From Brevibacterium sp. (GTDB lineage Bacteria; Actinomycetota; Actinomycetes; Actinomycetales; Brevibacteriaceae): a stretch of DNA of 64,000 nt. This document shows, piece by piece, positions 51,341-60,640 of this stretch. The notes below the pieces were generated by a model that ran no database searches, was not told where the DNA came from, and worked only from the letters and a program-made list of their open reading frames with translations. Location of the stretch: contig NZ_JAPSIB010000016.1 of assembly GCF_031179145.1 (NCBI RefSeq), positions 50,661 to 114,660 of the forward strand. The letters are read 5' to 3'. Numbering within the stretch: the stretch's first letter is position 1; the number at the start of each line of letters is the position of its first letter. The translations under genes were made by a program, and so were the position numbers.

Positions 51341-52498
51341 ATGCGGATCGCGGTCGTCGGCGCCGGAATCGGGGGCCTGTCTGCGGCCATCGGGCTGAAG
51401 CGATCCGGGGCTCAGGTCACGGTGTTCGAGAAGTCCGCCGAGGTGCGCGCCGGCGGCTCCGGACTGTCCGTGTTCGCGAACGGAATCCGAGCTCTCGAGA
51501 GCCTCGGCCTCGGTCCCGCCTTCACCTCCGTCACCGACAGGGGTGTCGAAGGAATCACCGCGGGGCAGCGTCGCCCTGACGGAGCCTGGATCACCCAGGT
51601 CCCCACCGAATCGGTCGGAGAGCTGCGCATCGTCGACCGAGCCGACCTCCACCGCATCCTGTCCGCCGAACTCGGACCAGACATCGTCCGGTGCGGCACC
51701 GACATCGTCTCCGCGTCGATGGACGGCACTGTGACCCGCGCGAACGGTCACGTCGAGAGTTTCGATCTGGTGGTGGGAGCCGACGGCATCCACAGTCGGG
51801 TCCGCGAGGCTCTCGCACCGGAGCACCCGATCCGCTACTCCGGCTACTCGGCATGGCGCGGCATCACGACCGGGCCGGTGGATCTGGGCGGGGAGGCCGG
51901 AGAGACCGTCGGGCGTGGTCGGCGGTTCGGCATCGCTCCCCTGGCCGATGGTCGGGTCTACTGGTTCGCGGTCGCGAACATGCCCCAGGATGCCGTCTTC
52001 CCCGATGAGAAGTCGACGGTCGAGCAGCTGTTCTCCGGTTGGCACGCGCCGATCATGGATTTGGTCGAGGCGACTGAGGCCGAAGCGATCCACCGGACAC
52101 CGATCTGCGATCTGGGCGCACCGCTGCCGAGCTATCACGCGGGACGCATCGTCCTCCTCGGCGACGCCGCCCATGCGATGACGCCGAACCTGGGCCAGGG
52201 TGGAGGACAGGCGCTCGAGGATGCGGCCACCCTGGCGGTGCTGGTCAGCGGCAGAGGCGGCGATCCGGGACGGCTCGACGACCGATCCCGGCTGGAGGAC
52301 GTGCTCAGACGCTACGAGGACCTGCGGAGAGCGCGCAGTCAGGACATCGCACGGAAGTCATACCTGGTCGGGAAGGTGTTCCAGACAGAATCCCGGGTCC
52401 TCGCCGGGCTGCGCAACGCCCTCCTGCGCCCGCTGCCGCCGAGCCTCGCCGCAGGTGCTGCGGCAGCGGTGCAGAACTGGACCCCGCCGCGGGAGTGA
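51341..52498 (+). CDS. FAD-dependent monooxygenase (PHBH/UbiH fold)
   Basis: 385 residues from the ATG (RIAVVGAGIGGLSAAIGLKR). The dinucleotide motif GAGIGGLSAA, the DG motif VVGADGIHSRVRE and GRIVLLGDAAHAMTPNLGQG are the three signatures of flavin aromatic hydroxylases. Substrate is unknown. The start is fixed by the Rossmann motif at the very N-terminus. Confidence 0.9.
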   Translation: MRIAVVGAGIGGLSAAIGLKRSGAQVTVFEKSAEVRAGGSGLSVFANGIRALESLGLGPAFTSVTDRGVEGITAGQRRPDGAWITQVPTESVGELRIVDRADLHRILSAELGPDIVRCGTDIVSASMDGTVTRANGHVESFDLVVGADGIHSRVREALAPEHPIRYSGYSAWRGITTGPVDLGGEAGETVGRGRRFGIAPLADGRVYWFAVANMPQDAVFPDEKSTVEQLFSGWHAPIMDLVEATEAEAIHRTPICDLGAPLPSYHAGRIVLLGDAAHAMTPNLGQGGGQALEDAATLAVLVSGRGGDPGRLDDRSRLEDVLRRYEDLRRARSQDIARKSYLVGKVFQTESRVLAGLRNALLRPLPPSLAAGAAAAVQNWTPPRE

Positions 52499-52500
52499 CC

Positions 52501-52944
52501 TCAGTCCGCGAGCGCCCGGTTGTAGGCGTCGACGACCGGGGGCAGGAAGTAGCCGATGATGACGGCGGCAGCCGAGACGATCGCCGCCAGACCCAGCCAC
52601 AGCGCTCCGCCGAGGATGTTGACGCCGAAGAGGACGACGAGGAGTTCGAAGGCGATCGCCGCCGGACGCGCCCAGCGGTGCAGACGCCAGGACCCGCGGG
52701 CGGCTGCCGCGATGCCGGCGGCGAAGACGAGGAACATCACCGCCAGGCCGAGCAGCGAGCCCGCGAGGCCGCCGGCCGTGAATGCGGCGACGACGAACGA
52801 CACCGCGGCCGCGACCAGTCCGGCGGCTTGCAGGCCGAGGACTCCCACGACGAGCAGCATCGCACGGGGCGCGCGGCCGGCTGGCCCGCCCGGACCCGGA
52901 CTTCCGCCCGAACCCGGGCTCCCGGTCGATTCGTTCGCACTCAT
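52501..52944 (-). CDS. small four-helix membrane protein downstream of adenosine deaminase
   Basis: 147 residues from the ATG at 52944 (alternative 52962). A Gly/Pro-rich N-terminus is followed by four transmembrane helices (~30-50, 55-78, 97-115, 120-138). It is 14 bp from the adenosine deaminase gene on the same strand. Function unknown. Confidence 0.65.
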   Translation of the reverse strand: MSANESTGSPGSGGSPGPGGPAGRAPRAMLLVVGVLGLQAAGLVAAAVSFVVAAFTAGGLAGSLLGLAVMFLVFAAGIAAAARGSWRLHRWARPAAIAFELLVVLFGVNILGGALWLGLAAIVSAAAVIIGYFLPPVVDAYNRALAD

Positions 52945-52958
52945 CCTGGACCCCGAGC

Positions 52959-54065
52959 TCACACGTTGACCCGGGCGAACCCGGGGATGAGGATCTCGTC
53001 GAGCATCCGCTCGCGCACGTCAAGGGGCAGGAAGGCGGCGGTGATCGCGTTGACCGTCGCCCATTCGAGGTCGGTCTGGGTCCAGCCGGCCTCGTCGACG
53101 AGCAGACGCATCTCGCGGCTGACCGAGGTGCCCGACATCAGCCGGTTGTCGGGGTTGATGGTGACGGCGAAGCCGAGGTCCTTGAGCCCGGTGATCGGGT
53201 GGTCGGCGATCGTGCCGCCGATGTCGGTCTGCAGGTTGGAGCTGGGGCAGAGTTCGAGCGGGATCTGCTGGTCAAGGATCCACTCGGCCAGTCGGCCCAG
53301 CTGACCCTGGCCGTCGACGATGTCCATGTCCTCGACGATGCGCGCCCCGTGGCCGATGCGCTGGGCATGGCAGATGGCCACCGCCTCGTGGATGGAGTCC
53401 TTGCCCGCGGCCTCACCGGCATGGATCGTCACCGGGACGAAGGCCTGGTGCAGGGCGTTGAAGGCAGACAGATGCGTCGAGGGCGGGAAGCCGTTCTCGG
53501 GACCGGCGATGTCGAAGCCGACGACGCCGGAGTCCGAGCCCCGCTCCCGGTGCCGGATCGCGAGCTCGGCGATCGCCAGCGAGTTGTCGGCCTGCCGCAT
53601 CGCCGTGATGATCTGGCCGACTCGGATGAACTTCCCCTCTGCGGAGGCTTCGGCCACTCCGGCCTCAAGCCCTTCCTGGACGGCTTCGACGACGTCGTCG
53701 AGTTCGAGTCCGCCTTCCAGATGCTGTTCGGGCGCCCAGCGCGCCTCGGCGTAGAACACGCCGTCAGCCACCTGATCGAGGACCCATTCCTTGGCCACGC
53801 GGGCCAGCCCCTCGCGGTTCTGCATGAGCGCCACGGTGTGGGTGAAGGTCTCGAGGTAGCGGACCAGATCTCCCGAGTTCGCGGAATCGCTGAACCACTG
53901 ACCCAGCGCCTCCGGCTCGGTGGCCGGCAGCCGATGGCCGATCTTCTCTGCCAACTCGATCATCGTGGCAGGACGCAGACCGCCGTCGAGGTGGTCATGG
54001 AGGGAGACTTTGGGCAACTGCAGGATGGGGTCGTCTGCTGCGACTCCGGCGGGATTATTCAACAC
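52959..54065 (-). CDS. add: adenosine deaminase
   Basis: 368 residues from a GTG placed 6 nt after a TAGTCT box (leaderless). Metal and catalytic motifs: VSLHDHLDGGLRPATM, VTIHAGEAAGKDS, RIGHGARI, LELCPSSNLQT and INPDNRLMSGTSVS. Deaminates adenosine or deoxyadenosine to the inosine form. A BMP-type lipoprotein gene lies 70 bp upstream on the same strand, suggesting nucleoside uptake and salvage. Confidence 0.95.
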   Translation of the reverse strand: MLNNPAGVAADDPILQLPKVSLHDHLDGGLRPATMIELAEKIGHRLPATEPEALGQWFSDSANSGDLVRYLETFTHTVALMQNREGLARVAKEWVLDQVADGVFYAEARWAPEQHLEGGLELDDVVEAVQEGLEAGVAEASAEGKFIRVGQIITAMRQADNSLAIAELAIRHRERGSDSGVVGFDIAGPENGFPPSTHLSAFNALHQAFVPVTIHAGEAAGKDSIHEAVAICHAQRIGHGARIVEDMDIVDGQGQLGRLAEWILDQQIPLELCPSSNLQTDIGGTIADHPITGLKDLGFAVTINPDNRLMSGTSVSREMRLLVDEAGWTQTDLEWATVNAITAAFLPLDVRERMLDEILIPGFARVNV

Positions 54066-54135
54066 CTCAACAGACTATCGGATTCGGTGCGCGCTCAGCT
54101 GAGGATCGCCGACCCCTGCTGACAAACAGGCGCGT

Positions 54136-55284
54136 CTACGACTTCTGCGGGTCGATGTCCCCGCTCTTGATCCGCTCGCGGAGGTCGGAGATGTTGCGGC
54201 CGGCGTCGGAGACCCTGGAGAGGAAGCCGTCCTCGGCCGTGATGACCACTCCGCCGTTGGAGATCGTTCCCTCGTAGCGTCGATCGGCGACGAGGAATCC
54301 GCCCACATCCTCGGGCTTCGTGTCGGAGCGTTCGGCCACCTCGTCGGGGTTCCGGCTCTGCGGCCACTGCGGGAAGATGGTCCGCAGGCCACGGCGGATG
54401 TTCGGTTCGATCGTCGCGATGATCGCGTCGCTGAAGGCCCCGGAGGCGCCGTACCAGATGACCTTCGGCAGGACCTCCTCGGAGTCGTCGTCCCCGCAGG
54501 GCTCTGCGGTGCTCGCGTTCAGGTGCGACTCGGTGGCGGCGGTGATCACGCCCATGGAGGCTGCGGAGCCGAACGGCACGACGACGTCGGCGTCCGCGTC
54601 GACGGCGGTGTCGAAGAAGCGGCGGCCGCCTCGGTCGGTGTCGTCAACTGTCCGGCCCCCGATCCGCGACTCCCGGTAGGACTTGACGTCGGGGGCGTCC
54701 TCGTCGTCCTTCTCCTTGTTGTGCAGGTCGACGCCGGCATCGAAGGCGTCGAGGATGTCCTCCCCCTGCGGGAATCCGCGGGAGACGAGGGCGGCGACCT
54801 TCCCGGTCTCACTGGCCGTCGCCGCCGTGTAGCCGGCGATGAAGGCGGCGGGAACGAGGTCGAAGTCCATGCTCAGCACGTTGTCGGGGAAGTCGTCGCG
54901 GCCGCTGGCGATCCCGAGGAAGACCTGGTCGGGATGGTCCACCGCGTGTTCGCGCAGCTCGTCGGCGCCTCCCGGCCCGATGACCGTGGTCAGTGCGCAT
55001 CCCTGGTCGCTCATCCGCTTCAGGGCCGCCGAGGTGGCAGACCCGTCCGAGACCCGCTGGCTCGAGGTGCTCGAGAAGATCCCCGCCGCCCGCGCCCGCT
55101 GCGTCTCCGCCAGGGTCAGGGCACCCGCGGAATGGTCGTCGAATCCCGCCGGGGCCGAGATCATGCACCCGATGGTGGGTTCCTCGACCGCCTCCGGCGT
55201 CGCCACCGTGCAACCGACCAGGGTCAGCAGGCTCAGCACGCCGAACCCGGCAGTCAGTGTCGCTCTCAGGCCCGTCGCTCTCAT
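54136..55284 (-). CDS. BMP-family (nucleoside-binding type) lipoprotein
   Basis: 382 residues from the ATG at 55284. A lipoprotein signal with LTLVGC lipobox precedes a periplasmic-binding fold. Segments such as VIGPGGADELREHAVDHPDQ, FLGIASGRDDFPDN, AAFIAGYTAA and DADADVVVPFGSAASMGV follow the Bmp/Med pattern of purine-nucleoside receptors. No ABC permease is adjacent, so it could be a receptor for a distant transporter or a regulator. Adjacent adenosine deaminase supports a nucleoside ligand. Confidence 0.75.
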   Translation of the reverse strand: MRATGLRATLTAGFGVLSLLTLVGCTVATPEAVEEPTIGCMISAPAGFDDHSAGALTLAETQRARAAGIFSSTSSQRVSDGSATSAALKRMSDQGCALTTVIGPGGADELREHAVDHPDQVFLGIASGRDDFPDNVLSMDFDLVPAAFIAGYTAATASETGKVAALVSRGFPQGEDILDAFDAGVDLHNKEKDDEDAPDVKSYRESRIGGRTVDDTDRGGRRFFDTAVDADADVVVPFGSAASMGVITAATESHLNASTAEPCGDDDSEEVLPKVIWYGASGAFSDAIIATIEPNIRRGLRTIFPQWPQSRNPDEVAERSDTKPEDVGGFLVADRRYEGTISNGGVVITAEDGFLSRVSDAGRNISDLRERIKSGDIDPQKS

Positions 55285-55376
55285 AGGGTCCAAGGTTATC
55301 GGCTCACCCTGAGTCCCCCGTCCAGGCCCCGGCGTCCCCCGTCCGGGCCGCAGGAGTCTCCAGTCCAGGCCGCAGC

Positions 55377-56606
55377 TCAGCGCCGCGTCTGGATCGATCT
55401 CAGTGCGGTCGCGGCGAAGATCCGGGCCGCGATCGCCACGCTGTCCTCGTCGATGAGCAGGTCGCCCTGGTGGAGGTCATAGGTGATGCCGCCGGGGGTG
55501 CGGGTGCCCACGCGCACCAGGGCGCCCGGGCAGTGGGTGAGGAACCAGGCGAAGTCCTCCCCGCCCATCGACTGCGGTGTCAGCAGCACCGAACCTTCGC
55601 CCAACTCCCCGCGCACCGCCGCTTCGACCAGGGTGACCTGCTCCTCGGTGTTGACGACCGGCGGCACCCCGCGGCGGTGATCGAGCTCGACCTTGACCCC
55701 GTAGGGTCCGGCGATCCTCTCGACGAGCTCAGGCAGCACCTCGGCGACCTGGTTCCATCCGGTCACGTCGAGGCAGCGCAGCGTCCCACGCAGCAGCCCC
55801 TCGCTGGGGACGACGTTGGCGGCGTGACCGGAGCTGATCTCACCCCAGACGAGTGAGATCGCATGCCGCGGATCGATGAGGCGGCTCAGCGTCGACGGGA
55901 GGTCGGTGGCGAGCTTGGCCAGGGCGTAGACGAGGTCTTCGGTCAGGTGCGGCCTGGAGGTGTGTCCGCCGTGACCGCTGAGGCGGATGATCAGGGTGTC
56001 CCCGGCCGCGGTGATCGCGCCGATGCGGGAGCCGACCTTCCCGACGTCGACGTTGGGGTCGCAGTGGATGGCGAAGACCTCGGGAACGTCGTCGAGGACG
56101 CCCTGGGAGATGACGCGCAGGGCACCGCCGGGGGTGACCTCCTCCGCCGGCTGGAAGATCAGACGGACCCGGGCGCCGAGACCCCCGGGACTCAGGTCGT
56201 GGATCCGCTTGAGGGCGATGCCGGCGCCCATCAGGGCGGTCAGGTGCACGTCGTGGCCGCAAGCGTGGGCGACGCCGGGAACCGTCGACTTGAACTCCGC
56301 GTCGATGAGGTCGTCGACGGGCAGGGCATCGATGTCGGCGCGCAGCGCCACCGCCACCGGACCGTCCCCGACCTCGCAGACGACGCCGGTGCCCTCGAGG
56401 CGCTCGGGGCTGAGCCCGGCGGCGGCGAGGCGGGCGATGATCTTGTCGGTGGTGCCGAACTCCTGGAAGGACAGTTCGGGATGGGCATGGATGTCGCGGC
56501 GGAACTCGATGAGCTCTGCCTCGATGTCAGCGATGATGGAGCCGATCACGTCTGGTCCTTCAGGGAGTGCATCTCCCTGCGGGAGCGCTTCGGGGTCGAG
56601 AAACAT
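55377..56606 (-). CDS. M20D amidohydrolase (N-acyl amino acid / hippurate hydrolase type)
   Basis: 409 residues. The motif series is complete: FRRDIHAHPELSFQEFG, ALRADIDALPV, GVAHACGHDVHLTALMG with the catalytic Cys-Gly-His-Asp, IFQPAEEVTPGGA, GHGGHTSRP and MGGEDFAWFL. It hydrolyses N-acylated amino acids or similar amides in the cytoplasm. A TAGCAT box ends 8 nt before the ATG. Exact substrate is undetermined. Confidence 0.9.
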   Translation of the reverse strand: MFLDPEALPQGDALPEGPDVIGSIIADIEAELIEFRRDIHAHPELSFQEFGTTDKIIARLAAAGLSPERLEGTGVVCEVGDGPVAVALRADIDALPVDDLIDAEFKSTVPGVAHACGHDVHLTALMGAGIALKRIHDLSPGGLGARVRLIFQPAEEVTPGGALRVISQGVLDDVPEVFAIHCDPNVDVGKVGSRIGAITAAGDTLIIRLSGHGGHTSRPHLTEDLVYALAKLATDLPSTLSRLIDPRHAISLVWGEISSGHAANVVPSEGLLRGTLRCLDVTGWNQVAEVLPELVERIAGPYGVKVELDHRRGVPPVVNTEEQVTLVEAAVRGELGEGSVLLTPQSMGGEDFAWFLTHCPGALVRVGTRTPGGITYDLHQGDLLIDEDSVAIAARIFAATALRSIQTRR

Positions 56607-56677
56607 TGACTGTCATGCTAGACATTCAACGTCATCGGAGTGAGTTTGGCGACCAATTTCGACACACTGCCCCACTT

Positions 56678-57787
56678 TCAGAGCAGGTCCTCGAGCCCTC
56701 GCTCCCCCGCCGCTGACACCGCCTTCTTCACATCCTGCGCGTGTGAGCGGGAGGTGATGAGGAGGACATCCTCGGTGTCGACGACGACGAGGTCGTCGAG
56801 GCCGACGATCGCGACGGTGCGCGGCTGCTCGGAGAACACGACCCCGGAGGCGTCGACCTCGACGATGTCGCAGGAGCCTCCGATGGAGATCACTCCCTGC
56901 GGCTCGCCGGGCACCGGCTGGCGCAGCCTGGCCACGGAGTCGAAGTCCCCGACGTCGTCCCACCCGAAGTCGCCGGGGATGACGATGACGCGTCCTGCGG
57001 CAGCCGCGGGCTCGGCCACGACGTAATCGATGGCTCTCTTCTCCAAGCCGGGCCACACCTCGGCGAGGACGGCGTTCTGCTCTTCGGTCCCCCACGCTGC
57101 GGCGATCCGCGCCAGCCCGGCGTGCAGGGCCGGGTCCTCGTGTTCGAGGATCTCGAGCAGCGCCGAGGCCCTGGCGATGAACATGCCCGCGTTCCATCGG
57201 TAGCGGCCCGAGTTGACGTAGCGACGGGCGGTGCTGGCCGCGGGCTTCTCCGCGAACGCCTTGGCTCGGCGCGCGCTCGGCGCACCGGCGAGGCCGAGCA
57301 GCTCCCCGGTCTCGATGTATCCGTACGCGGTGGCGGGCTGACTGGGCATGATGCCGACGGTGACGATGTCGCCGGTCTCAGCGGCGGCGCAGGCCTGGGC
57401 GATGACGGAGGTGAATTCGTCGACGTTGGTGATGGAGTGGTCGGCGGAGAACGAACCGACGATCGCCTCCGGGTCGGAGCGGGCGATGAGCATCGTCGCC
57501 AGTCCGATCGCCGCAGCGGAGTCCTTGGGCGAGGGTTCGGCCACGATCTGGTCGGCAGGCATCTCGGGCAGCTGCGCCGCGACCTGATCGAGGTGGTTCT
57601 CTCCGGTCACCACCCAGACGTTGTCCGCGCCGACGATCGGGGCCACGCGGTCCCAGGTCGACTGGAGCAGGCTCCTCCCCGTTCCCAGCACGTCGTGGAG
57701 GAACTTCGGAGAGGCCTTGCGTGAGAGCGGCCAGAGCCGGGTTCCGGACCCGCCGGCGGGGATGATGGCATGGAAGTGACTGTTCAC
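56678..57787 (-). CDS. manC: mannose-1-phosphate guanylyltransferase
   Basis: 369 residues. The nucleotidyltransferase loop AIIPAGGSGTRLWPLSRKAS, the substrate motif KAFAEKPAA (F-x-E-K-P) and WNAGMFIARA are diagnostic. It makes GDP-mannose from mannose 1-phosphate and GTP for cell-wall mannan and glycolipids. The protein lacks the C-terminal isomerase domain of the long form. Start GTG 57787. It is divergent from sdhC across 250 bp. Confidence 0.9.
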   Translation of the reverse strand: MNSHFHAIIPAGGSGTRLWPLSRKASPKFLHDVLGTGRSLLQSTWDRVAPIVGADNVWVVTGENHLDQVAAQLPEMPADQIVAEPSPKDSAAAIGLATMLIARSDPEAIVGSFSADHSITNVDEFTSVIAQACAAAETGDIVTVGIMPSQPATAYGYIETGELLGLAGAPSARRAKAFAEKPAASTARRYVNSGRYRWNAGMFIARASALLEILEHEDPALHAGLARIAAAWGTEEQNAVLAEVWPGLEKRAIDYVVAEPAAAAGRVIVIPGDFGWDDVGDFDSVARLRQPVPGEPQGVISIGGSCDIVEVDASGVVFSEQPRTVAIVGLDDLVVVDTEDVLLITSRSHAQDVKKAVSAAGERGLEDLL

Positions 57788-58037
57788 CCCTCCAGTGTCT
57801 CAAAGTTCGAGCACGGTCTCAGCGACGCTGTCCGCCGTGTCGGACAGCCGCTGATTTAGAGAACACCCCCGTGCGGTAATTGAAAACGCATCGACCGGGA
57901 ATGGCCGGTTTTGAGGGAACTGTCAGGAAGTTGAGTGTGATCCGCCACTCGGGACAGCGCTCCGACTGGCAACCCGGCGGGGTTGAGCGTAGTTTTTGGA
58001 TGTACACAGTCGAATTATCCAAGATGGAGGATGCTCC

Positions 58038-58415
58038 GTGGCCAAAGCGTCTACGGGCACTCTGTACCGAGGAAACGAAGGAATGTGGTCCTGGGTCGCG
58101 CATCGCGTCACAGGCGTCGGCATCTTCTTCTTCCTGCTGGTCCACGTGCTCGATACTGCCCTCGTCCGCGTCTCGCCCGAGGCCTACAACGCCGTGATCG
58201 GTACCTACAAGACGCCTTTCATGGCCATCGGTGAGATCGCCCTCGTCGCCGCAATCGCATTCCATGCATTCAACGGCCTGCGCGTCATTCTCGTCGACTT
58301 CTCCAAGGGCGGCACGAGAAACCAGAAGAAGCTGTTCTGGGGTGCCATGGTGCTGTGGCTCATCGTGATGATCGCCTTCATTCCCCGCCAGCTGATGCAC
58401 ACCTTCGGAGGCTGA
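58038..58415 (+). CDS. sdhC: succinate dehydrogenase cytochrome b subunit
   Basis: 125 residues from a GTG with GGAGG 7 nt upstream. Three helices; HRVTGVGIFFFLLVHVLDT is the SdhC signature, and AIAFHAFNGLRVILVDF carries the heme-ligand His. It anchors the catalytic dimer and binds heme and quinone. First gene of the sdhCDAB operon. Confidence 0.93.
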   Translation: MAKASTGTLYRGNEGMWSWVAHRVTGVGIFFFLLVHVLDTALVRVSPEAYNAVIGTYKTPFMAIGEIALVAAIAFHAFNGLRVILVDFSKGGTRNQKKLFWGAMVLWLIVMIAFIPRQLMHTFGG

Positions 58416-58416
58416 C

Positions 58417-58869
58417 ATGAGCACGACATCCATCCCGGCCCCCCGCACCGGTTACTCGCGGCACAAGTCCTCACGGTCGAAGTTCGAGATGTTCGCGTGG
58501 CTGTTCATGCGCATCTCGGGCATCGTGCTCGTGATCCTCATCTTCGGCCACCTCTTCGTCAACCTGTGGGTGGGCGAAGGCGTCCAGGCCATCGACTTCG
58601 GGTTCGTCGCCGGCAAGTGGGCCAGCCCCTTCTGGCAGATCTGGGACCTCCTGATGCTGTGGCTGGCCATGCTGCACGGCACCAACGGCCTGCGCACCAT
58701 CATCATGGACTACGCCGAGAAGCCCGGCACCCGAATGAGCCTGCAGGTGATCCTCTACATCGCCGCAACCGTCATCATCGTGCTCGGCACCCTCGTCATC
58801 TTCACCTTCGATCCCTGCCCGGCCGGCGCTGATCCAGCGCTCCTGGCAAACTTCTGCCACGCCGGCTAA
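58417..58869 (+). CDS. sdhD: succinate dehydrogenase hydrophobic membrane anchor subunit
   Basis: 150 residues, start 1 bp after the sdhC stop. Three transmembrane helices; LVILIFGHLFVNLWVG and AMLHGTNGLRTIIMDYAEKP carry conserved His/Arg/Asp of the quinone and heme sites. An extended C-terminus has two Cys (FDPCPAG, NFCHAG). Confidence 0.93.
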   Translation: MSTTSIPAPRTGYSRHKSSRSKFEMFAWLFMRISGIVLVILIFGHLFVNLWVGEGVQAIDFGFVAGKWASPFWQIWDLLMLWLAMLHGTNGLRTIIMDYAEKPGTRMSLQVILYIAATVIIVLGTLVIFTFDPCPAGADPALLANFCHAG

Positions 58870-58879
58870 AAGGAGAAAC

Positions 58880-60640
58880 ATGCAGGTTCATCATTACGAC
58901 GTCGTCATCGTCGGCGCCGGCGGCGCAGGCATGCGCGCCGCGATCGAGTCGGGCCAGCGCGCCAGGACCGCTGTCCTGACCAAGCTCTACCCCACCCGCT
59001 CCCACACCGGCGCTGCCCAGGGCGGTATGTGCGCGGCCCTGGCGAACGTGGAAGAGGACAACTGGGAGTGGCACACCTTCGACACCGTCAAGGGCGGTGA
59101 CTACCTCGTCGACCAGGATGCCGCCGAGGTGATGGCGAAGGAGGCCATCGACGCCGTCCTCGACCTGGAGAAGATGGGTCTTCCCTTCAACCGGACCCCC
59201 GAGGGCCGGATCGACCAGCGCCGCTTCGGCGGCCACACTCGTGACCACGGCAAGGCTCCGGTGCGCCGCTCCTGCTACGCGGCCGACCGCACCGGTCACA
59301 TGATCCTCCAGACCCTCTACCAGAACTGCGTCAAGCACGGGGTGGAGTTCTACAACGAGTTCTACGTCCTCGACCTCGTCATGACCGAGGAGGACGGAGT
59401 CCGCCGTCCGGCCGGCGTCGTCGCCTACGAACTGGCCACCGGTGAGATCCACGTCTTCCAGGCGAAGTCGGTCGTCTTCGCGACCGGCGGCGTCGGCAAG
59501 GTCTTCAAGACCACCTCGAACGCCCACACCCTCACCGGTGACGGCATGGCCGTGACTTACAACCGCGGCATTCCGCTGGAGGACATGGAGTTCTTCCAGT
59601 TCCATCCCACCGGTCTGGCAGGCCTGGGCATCCTCCTCTCCGAGGCGGCCCGCGGCGAGGGCGCGATCCTGCGCAACTCCGAGGGTGAGCGCTTCATGGA
59701 GCGCTACGCCCCGACCATCAAGGATCTCGCCCCGCGTGACATCGTCGCCCGGTCGATGGCCAACGAGGTGCGCGAAGGTCGTGGCTGCGGTCCGAACAAG
59801 GACTACGTCCTCCTCGACCTCACCCACCTCGAGCCCGCGCACATCGATGCGAAGCTGCCCGACATCACCGAGTTCGCCCGCACCTACCTCGGCGTCGAAC
59901 CGTACACGGAGCCGGTGCCGGTGTTCCCCACCGCGCACTACGTCATGGGCGGAATCCCGACCAACATCGCCTCCGAGGTGCTTGCGGACAACGAGACCGT
60001 CATCCCGGGGCTCTTCGCCGCCGGCGAATGCGCGTGCGTGTCCGTCCACGGATCGAACCGTCTGGGCACGAACTCGCTGCTCGACATCAACGTCTTCGGC
60101 AAGCGTGCGGGCATCGCCGCCGCCGAGTACGCGCTGAGCGCGGACTCGGTGCCGCTGCCCGAGCGCCCGGAAGCCGACACCGTCGCGATGCTCGAGAAGA
60201 TGCGGACCTCGGACGGAACTGAGCGCATCGGGGCCATCCGCAAGGACCTGCAGAACATCATGGATGCCAACGTCCAGGTGTTCCGCACCGATGAGACTCT
60301 GCGCGAGGCCCTCAACGAGATCGCGAAGCTGCGCGAACGGTATGCCAACATCGGCATCCAGGACCGGGGCAAGCGCTACAACCTCGACCTGCTCGAAGCC
60401 GTGGAGCTGGGCTTCCTGCTCGAACTCGCCGAGGTGATCACCGTCGCCGCCATCCACCGCAAGGAATCCCGCGGCGGACACTTCCGGGAGGACTTCCCGG
60501 ATCGTGACGACGAGAACTTCATGCACCACACGATGACCTACCTCGATCCCGACGCCGAGACCGACGGGATCCGCGGCATGCGTCTGGAGACGAAGCCGGT
60601 GGTCATCACCCGTTACCAGCCGATGGAGCGTAAGTACTGA
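58880..60640 (+). CDS. sdhA: succinate dehydrogenase flavoprotein subunit
   Basis: 586 residues. The Rossmann motif VVIVGAGGAGMRAAIES, the FAD-His segment RSHTGAAQGGM, substrate loop HTRDHGKAPVRRSCY and catalytic-domain stretches TGVGKVFKTTSNA-like and GEGAILRNSEGERFMERYAP are typical. Oxidises succinate to fumarate in the TCA cycle and respiratory chain. AGGAGA precedes the ATG. Confidence 0.97.
   Translation: MQVHHYDVVIVGAGGAGMRAAIESGQRARTAVLTKLYPTRSHTGAAQGGMCAALANVEEDNWEWHTFDTVKGGDYLVDQDAAEVMAKEAIDAVLDLEKMGLPFNRTPEGRIDQRRFGGHTRDHGKAPVRRSCYAADRTGHMILQTLYQNCVKHGVEFYNEFYVLDLVMTEEDGVRRPAGVVAYELATGEIHVFQAKSVVFATGGVGKVFKTTSNAHTLTGDGMAVTYNRGIPLEDMEFFQFHPTGLAGLGILLSEAARGEGAILRNSEGERFMERYAPTIKDLAPRDIVARSMANEVREGRGCGPNKDYVLLDLTHLEPAHIDAKLPDITEFARTYLGVEPYTEPVPVFPTAHYVMGGIPTNIASEVLADNETVIPGLFAAGECACVSVHGSNRLGTNSLLDINVFGKRAGIAAAEYALSADSVPLPERPEADTVAMLEKMRTSDGTERIGAIRKDLQNIMDANVQVFRTDETLREALNEIAKLRERYANIGIQDRGKRYNLDLLEAVELGFLLELAEVITVAAIHRKESRGGHFREDFPDRDDENFMHHTMTYLDPDAETDGIRGMRLETKPVVITRYQPMERKY

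Noticed and set aside
58802..60529. 575-codon - strand frame
   Set aside because: Exactly opposite sdhA; shadow of a strongly biased gene.
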